Shown here: piece by piece, positions 58,903-64,000 of the stretch
Numbering within the stretch: the stretch's first letter is position 1
Layout: every line of letters begins with the position of its first letter
The notes under the pieces: generated by a model
The model's input: only the letters and a program-made list of their open reading frames with translations
Database searches by the model: none
What the model was told of the DNA's origin: nothing
Position numbers and translations under genes: made by a program
Source: Parapristionchus giblindavisi
Lineage: Eukaryota; Nematoda; Chromadorea; Rhabditida; Diplogasteridae
Assembly (NCBI GenBank): GCA_943737045.1
Contig: CALSFV010000305.1
Coordinates: 249,501-313,500 of the forward strand
Length of the DNA stretch: 64,000 bases
Direction of reading: 5' to 3'

Positions 58903-61900
58903 TCTTTCGAATTTTGTATTCATATATTCGTTAATTCTTCTGTTTATCTCGCTCTTTTCATTCTTTAATCTCGATTTTTCACTATGTTCCCTGGACAGAT
59001 CAACCCTGAGCCATATCCTCATTTGGTGATCCTGCAATCCGAGAATCCTTTCGCTCCAAACATTGTTATCCAGTCTTTCATCTAGATTATTCCCCGAGTA
59101 TCGCCTTAAAATGTTTAATCCTCCAAAATTCCCATAACATTTATTGATTGGAAATATTCTCTTATGCATGCTATCAGAATATTGCAAAGACTCCGGTTTT
59201 GGTGTGGTTGGTTTATTAGCGAAAACGAAAAATGAGATAATTTATTACCCGGAAGAATACAACCACTTTTATCAGCCTCATTTTTTCCGATAAATTAGCT
59301 TTTTGTTTAGACGTTAATGAAGTAGCCGTTATAGGTTAATAAAGTAATCGTTATGGAAAAAAACGTGTGTTTTAACGAAATTATTGAAATAGTCCGAGCC
59401 TTTCTGTAGACTTTTCTAATACCTTGAAGGGTTAGCACTAACGTTGAACATCATCAATATATAGCAAGATGAATTGAAGATATCTGTGAATGACCCATGC
59501 CATGAATCATGAATCAGCAGGTGCGAATGTTACAGAGATTATTAATACAACAATACAATGGTACATTTGACAGCATGCTAATCCATTTTCGCAATACTTC
59601 GACGGTAATGTGAATAGGGTTTGTGATCGGCCATTTATCCCATTGAATAGGAGTCAATGCAGAAAAGAGATAGAAAATATACAAACATATTTCGTCATAC
59701 CTCAACATGATTTATCACACAATCCCATTTTTATCCGACAGATAAATTGCAAGAGTTAATTGGTTAGATATAATTTCCGGTAAATTGCTGAATTCTTTTT
59801 TTTTAAATTCTGGTGCTTAAAAACATACCCTGGTATTCCTTGTCAGCCCAACTTGTTAAGTGTTGTGCACAATTGTGCATGAGCGTGCTTTGTATCACTG
59901 ACAATTAGTGCGTGCGCATTAACCGAGACAATGCACTAATTATTATATCTCGACGTATCTATCTACCAGTTCGCAGATACGGATAATCCCCACTGCGAGA
60001 GTTGTTTTTTCATGATATCAATCGATCTACTTCCACCCTTACCTCTTACCTCTGTCTATACCTTTACCTCTACTTCTATCTCATCTCTCTCTACCTCTCC
60101 CTCTCACCTCTAAACACATTGCACTCATCCCAGGTTCTATTCGCAGAGATCACTTTACTGCTCACTCGATGGCGAATATATCGAACGTGCAAAGATCGAT
60201 TGAGAAAAAAGCTCGTTTACTAAATCGATTAACACTATGGATTTCGAAATTCTGGATTTTTCTCGCATAATCAGTGAAATACTAGAGCATTTCAATTTTA
60301 AGAATATCTAGATAATAACTCACTCCATAAACATTGATCTTTAATCCAGTTGTTTTCTGTCTCTGCTAACTCGGCAATATTGGTCTCCACTGATCTTTCA
60401 CTGATCTCAACTTGATCCCGGTTGTTCGAACCTGGAGATGATCCCTGCATGTGACTATATAAAGGAGTCTCTTTGCACCATCCAAGCATGACCAACTTCG
60501 AAATGGAATTGGTATGTCTCGAGCTTATGTTTGATACTTTCAAATTTAGCACCAGGTTGCTTATTCTTTCTCTACTTTCTATGTAGTTTGTTGTGTGTCA
60601 ATAAAAGATTGCTTTTTTTACATTTGCCTACCTATTTTCTCATAAAATTCCATCACTCTGTCTGGGCAACATATCCACAAAGGACTTATATTACTTGTCT
60701 CATTTTAGGAAATACATAATAATTGTGCCCTGGTAGATGCCAAGAATTTGTGCCTACTACAAGGGAGTATTCTCCGAGTGTGTGTAGACCCTTTGCAAGT
60801 TTAGATTTGCACACGTGCCTGCAAAGTTCTTGTTATTCTGTCGTTCCGAAGAAACGATTGGATAACAAGGATGCGTCAGATTGAGCTACTCTTACACCTC
60901 CCTCTCCTCTCTCGTGTCTTGTCTTAGTCAACTGTGTTCTATGATTCCTGGATGTTCTTCCTATTTCTATTTCCGTTTGATAGAGCTACTTACACTAGAT
61001 AGTCAGATTGGTTCATAGATAATCAAGCATAACTATCGATTTAATAATAATCATTATTATTATTTTATGAAAAAAAAATCAAAATTTAGCAACTCGAGTA
61101 AGTAAGATTTAATATTGAACTTTAGTATCTGCACTGCTAAGTAGATTATTCTATATCTGAAATGTAAGAGTTCCTTACAATTAGAAATATTCATTAAAAT
61201 TCCAGAAAAGACACAAATTGTTGATTTCACAAAATGATTCCTAGTTTTCTCACTACCAGAAAACGACTATAGCGGAAATTCTCTCGTTTAAAATTGTCCC
61301 TCCTCTGTTTAGATTTCGACCAATTGTTTAGAATGTCAAAAGCAAAGATCAGAGAACCATATGATCTATGATTCTTATCCAGCGTTTAGGATTTAAAAAT
61401 CATAGAACATTTACCAATAAATGAATTCCTAATAATAGTTTACAATGTGCATGTAGAAGTTTGCATGTACATAAGAATTTAAAATGTACGATGTGAACTT
61501 TAATATATTAATAATTGTGCTTCATGATATTACACCAGCCCATTATAATTACAATTTTCTGTAAAAAGGTGGCTTTCGTCACAGCTTTTGAACATGGCTA
61601 ATATCTACTGGACAAAAATCTTTTTGGGGTTTGAAACACTCACTTATTAGGGTTTGAACGCCGAAGGTTTTGTATCCCATGGATGTAAGGGTTTCAAACC
61701 CTTGCATTTAAGGGTCTACTTACAACGCAGCATGTCAACTATGGTTTTTTCTCTCAATGGCACTATTGCGCTCCATTTTCGCCCCTTTTTTCAGTAATAT
61801 TACAAAAGTACAACCGTGAAACATCCATCTTGTGTCTCCCACTGAATCATTCTTAGCACTTCCTCCATTCATCCCATCTCTCATCTGACCACACTCTCTC

Positions 61901-64000
61901 ACATTCCCACGCTCTCTCGCCCATCCCTCTGCCCAATATTTTCGTCATGTCTCTTACCCTCTGGCGTCTCTCAGTGTCTGCACTCTCTCCGATGTCTCTG
62001 TCTCTCTCGTAGTCTCTACAGATTTCATTACACTATTTCTCTATTGTCGAGAGAGAAGGGGACTTCCACCCTCAAGAATGAGTCTTGAACGCGTGAACCG
62101 CTTCATTTTTTATTTGTTTCCATTGTATTTATTTCTTATATTTTTAATTCTTGATTTATCTGACTACTTTCACGCTAAAGTGTTCACCAGTTTTAGTCGA
62201 CATGTACATATGATCCTTCATTCCTCCCTTTGCGATTCGCTCCACTCTATCACTAACTATAGGTGATTATTGTGATGACAACTTATTGAACCCAATCTGA
62301 TGATGATCTCATAACAGTCTGACGTATTCTAGTTGACCCCAATCATCTCTTTCTCTCTCCTTACCAATGTCCGAAAGGAAATGATGTTTTGATAAGAAAT
62401 CGTGACTAATCAGACATAGCCTATCGCACGTATCATTCCTATGCGGCATTTATATTTTGTTACTGTCAGTCCATCATAAAATGTCATTTTCGATAATAAA
62501 CTCTCTCTTCGCTGCAGATAAAATAAAGGTCAGAGCGATGGGAGTTGATAATTTTTTATTTGCTGCTCCTTTCACTCATTATTCCGGCGGTGTATATTTG
62601 CTCTACAATGTATGTTGCAAAAAAACGTAAGCGTTATCTAGTTATTCAAGCCACACGAAGTCTTGCAGGAGAGTATAGCTAGACCAGTGTTAAGTGATAT
62701 TAGTGATATTATATCTGATGTAGAATGCTGTATATCATACTCGATCTGATTTGTGATCTTCTTATCTATTTGCTTACTCTTCTCTGTGTGTGTATGTTTC
62801 TACTCGATCATTACGATCATGATCATTGTCTCATCCCGTCTGGTTAGGAGAGGTTAACTATGCACGACATATCTCTCCCTCTTCCTCTACCTCTATCTCT
62901 ACCTCTACCTCTACCTCTACCTCTCACTTTACCTCTGTCTATATCTCACTCTCTTTACCTATCTCTCTGCCCCTATCTACTGTTAGACGATGAAATTCGG
63001 TTCAGTCTTTTCCCAATCTTCTGTTATATCAAAGATCATCATGAATATTCTGTGGAGGTTCGTACTTATACGAAGTTCGCAATGGACTCTTCTATAATAT
63101 TGTAGTAACAAGATGGCTAGTCTACCGTTTATTCGGATCGAAGACAAAGATCAAGGATCCGTCGTCCTCAGTATCCTAGTTAGAAATTGGCTGTCGCTTT
63201 TCGATGCATGTGGTAGAATTGTTCAAATAATACATTCATCCATTTCTCAACCAGAGTGAACGTGTGCAACAAATCATGCAACTTATCATCTCCATTCCCT
63301 TAATTGTAATACATCGTTACATTTGTCTTACGTGCCTACGCCGAAACCTCATCAGCCGCCTCTATGTCGTTGCGGCGGAGTTTACGGCGTGGGCACATAA
63401 GGCTAACGTAACGATGCATAAGAGCCAGACTGCGCGAAAAAATGCCTTAATCCCTCTATTTTTGCGGATATCTTGAAATCCCTTTCTTGCAAGTTGTGCG
63501 TAAGGTCCGAAAACAGTAAGTATTCAGACATTTGTTTTTCAGAGAGGAGCAATTAGGTTTATTCCTGAGAGCTTGTGGCTGTGGCATCGTTAATCAAATT
63601 TGTTTTTGTTCTGTAACGAACCTAGTACGTGTGTCATGATTAGCATGAGAGATTAGGAAAGTGAATGAGAGAAGAAAAGGCGAAGTTTTGTAGAGGGACA
63701 GCAAAAACGGAGGGGGCGGAGAAATAGAGAGAGGAGAAGTGAATCTCCGATCTTTGTCCCTAGGGTGAAACAGTCTTCCGCACATGTTGAATAGATTTGC
63801 GCGCCAAACTGTTGTCGTGAGTTGTGGAAAATCATACGACTCCTCAAACTTTCCACAAAATTTAAACACATTAGTGTTAATTATTTTATTTATTTATTTG
63901 TTAGAATGTCTATCTAAACGGGATAATTTCGTAGTCCGTCTCCGTGCACCGCCCTTATTTTGTTTGACCACCTTACCCATTAGTCATTGATCTTAGGGTG
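58903..64000. other. Terminal stretch with no supported gene
   Basis: About 5 kb, AT-rich, with CT-rich simple repeats (60040-60120, 61880-62000, 62860-62960) and one MITE (63311-63420). Open frames up to 132 codons (58789-59187 minus) lack splice context and recognisable domains. A gene might begin near the right edge, but nothing is visible. Confidence 0.4.
63311..63420. mobile_element. Hairpin MITE, GCATCGTTACATTTGCC family, diverged
   Basis: Ends ACATCGTTACATTTGTC and GGCTAACGTAACGATGCAT, with paired cttacgtgcctacgccg. Same family as 53398-53508 but more mutated. Confidence 0.7.

Noticed and set aside
58789..59187. 132-codon minus-strand frame
   Set aside because: Starts beside and runs through a hairpin MITE; no splice context or recognisable product.

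Overview
The window looks like chromosomal DNA of a free-living or clade V nematode, probably Pristionchus-like (the genus is an inference). The support is the gene content: a cuticle collagen, an astacin protease with EGF and CUB-like domains, a Str-type seven-helix chemoreceptor, a BTB protein and a 41-exon phospholipase D. The genes are cut by many introns, some only about 45 bp long, with TTTCAG-like acceptors and GTAAGT-like donors. No operon, rRNA gene, intact tRNA gene or CRISPR array was seen.

Layout. 1-2593 (+): BTB-domain gene, cut by the left edge, with a 1.2 kb foldback transposon in its first intron. 3039-5784 (-): secreted astacin metalloprotease. 6763-8111 (-): complete cuticle collagen of 315 residues. 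8112-11069: 3 kb divergent intergenic region. 11070-31999 (+): a phospholipase D1 orthologue (pld-1) rebuilt as 41 phase-consistent exons (1355 residues), whose introns carry satellites, foldback elements and two large inverted-repeat transposons. 32000-37200: gene-poor, MITE-rich, ending in a 13-unit 33-bp minisatellite. 37201-42495 (+): Str-family chemoreceptor rebuilt as 12 exons, with a GC-AG intron, an in-frame stop near TM1 and a LINE fragment in one intron. 45501-47579 (-): complete six-exon gene of 214 residues and unknown function. 47580-64000: mostly non-coding, with two LINE remnants, satellites, MITEs and a few unassigned open segments.

The genes do not form a pathway. The collagen and the astacin could both serve the cuticle, as known nematode members do, but nothing here links them directly. 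The unusual content is repetitive: several hairpin MITE families (one with a clear TAA target-site duplication), three foldback elements that share ACAAGGGAA ends, tRNA-like sequence inside transposon arms, and short motifs placed next to splice sites. All exon models were read by eye from splice signals, phase and protein similarity; no alignment or search was run.
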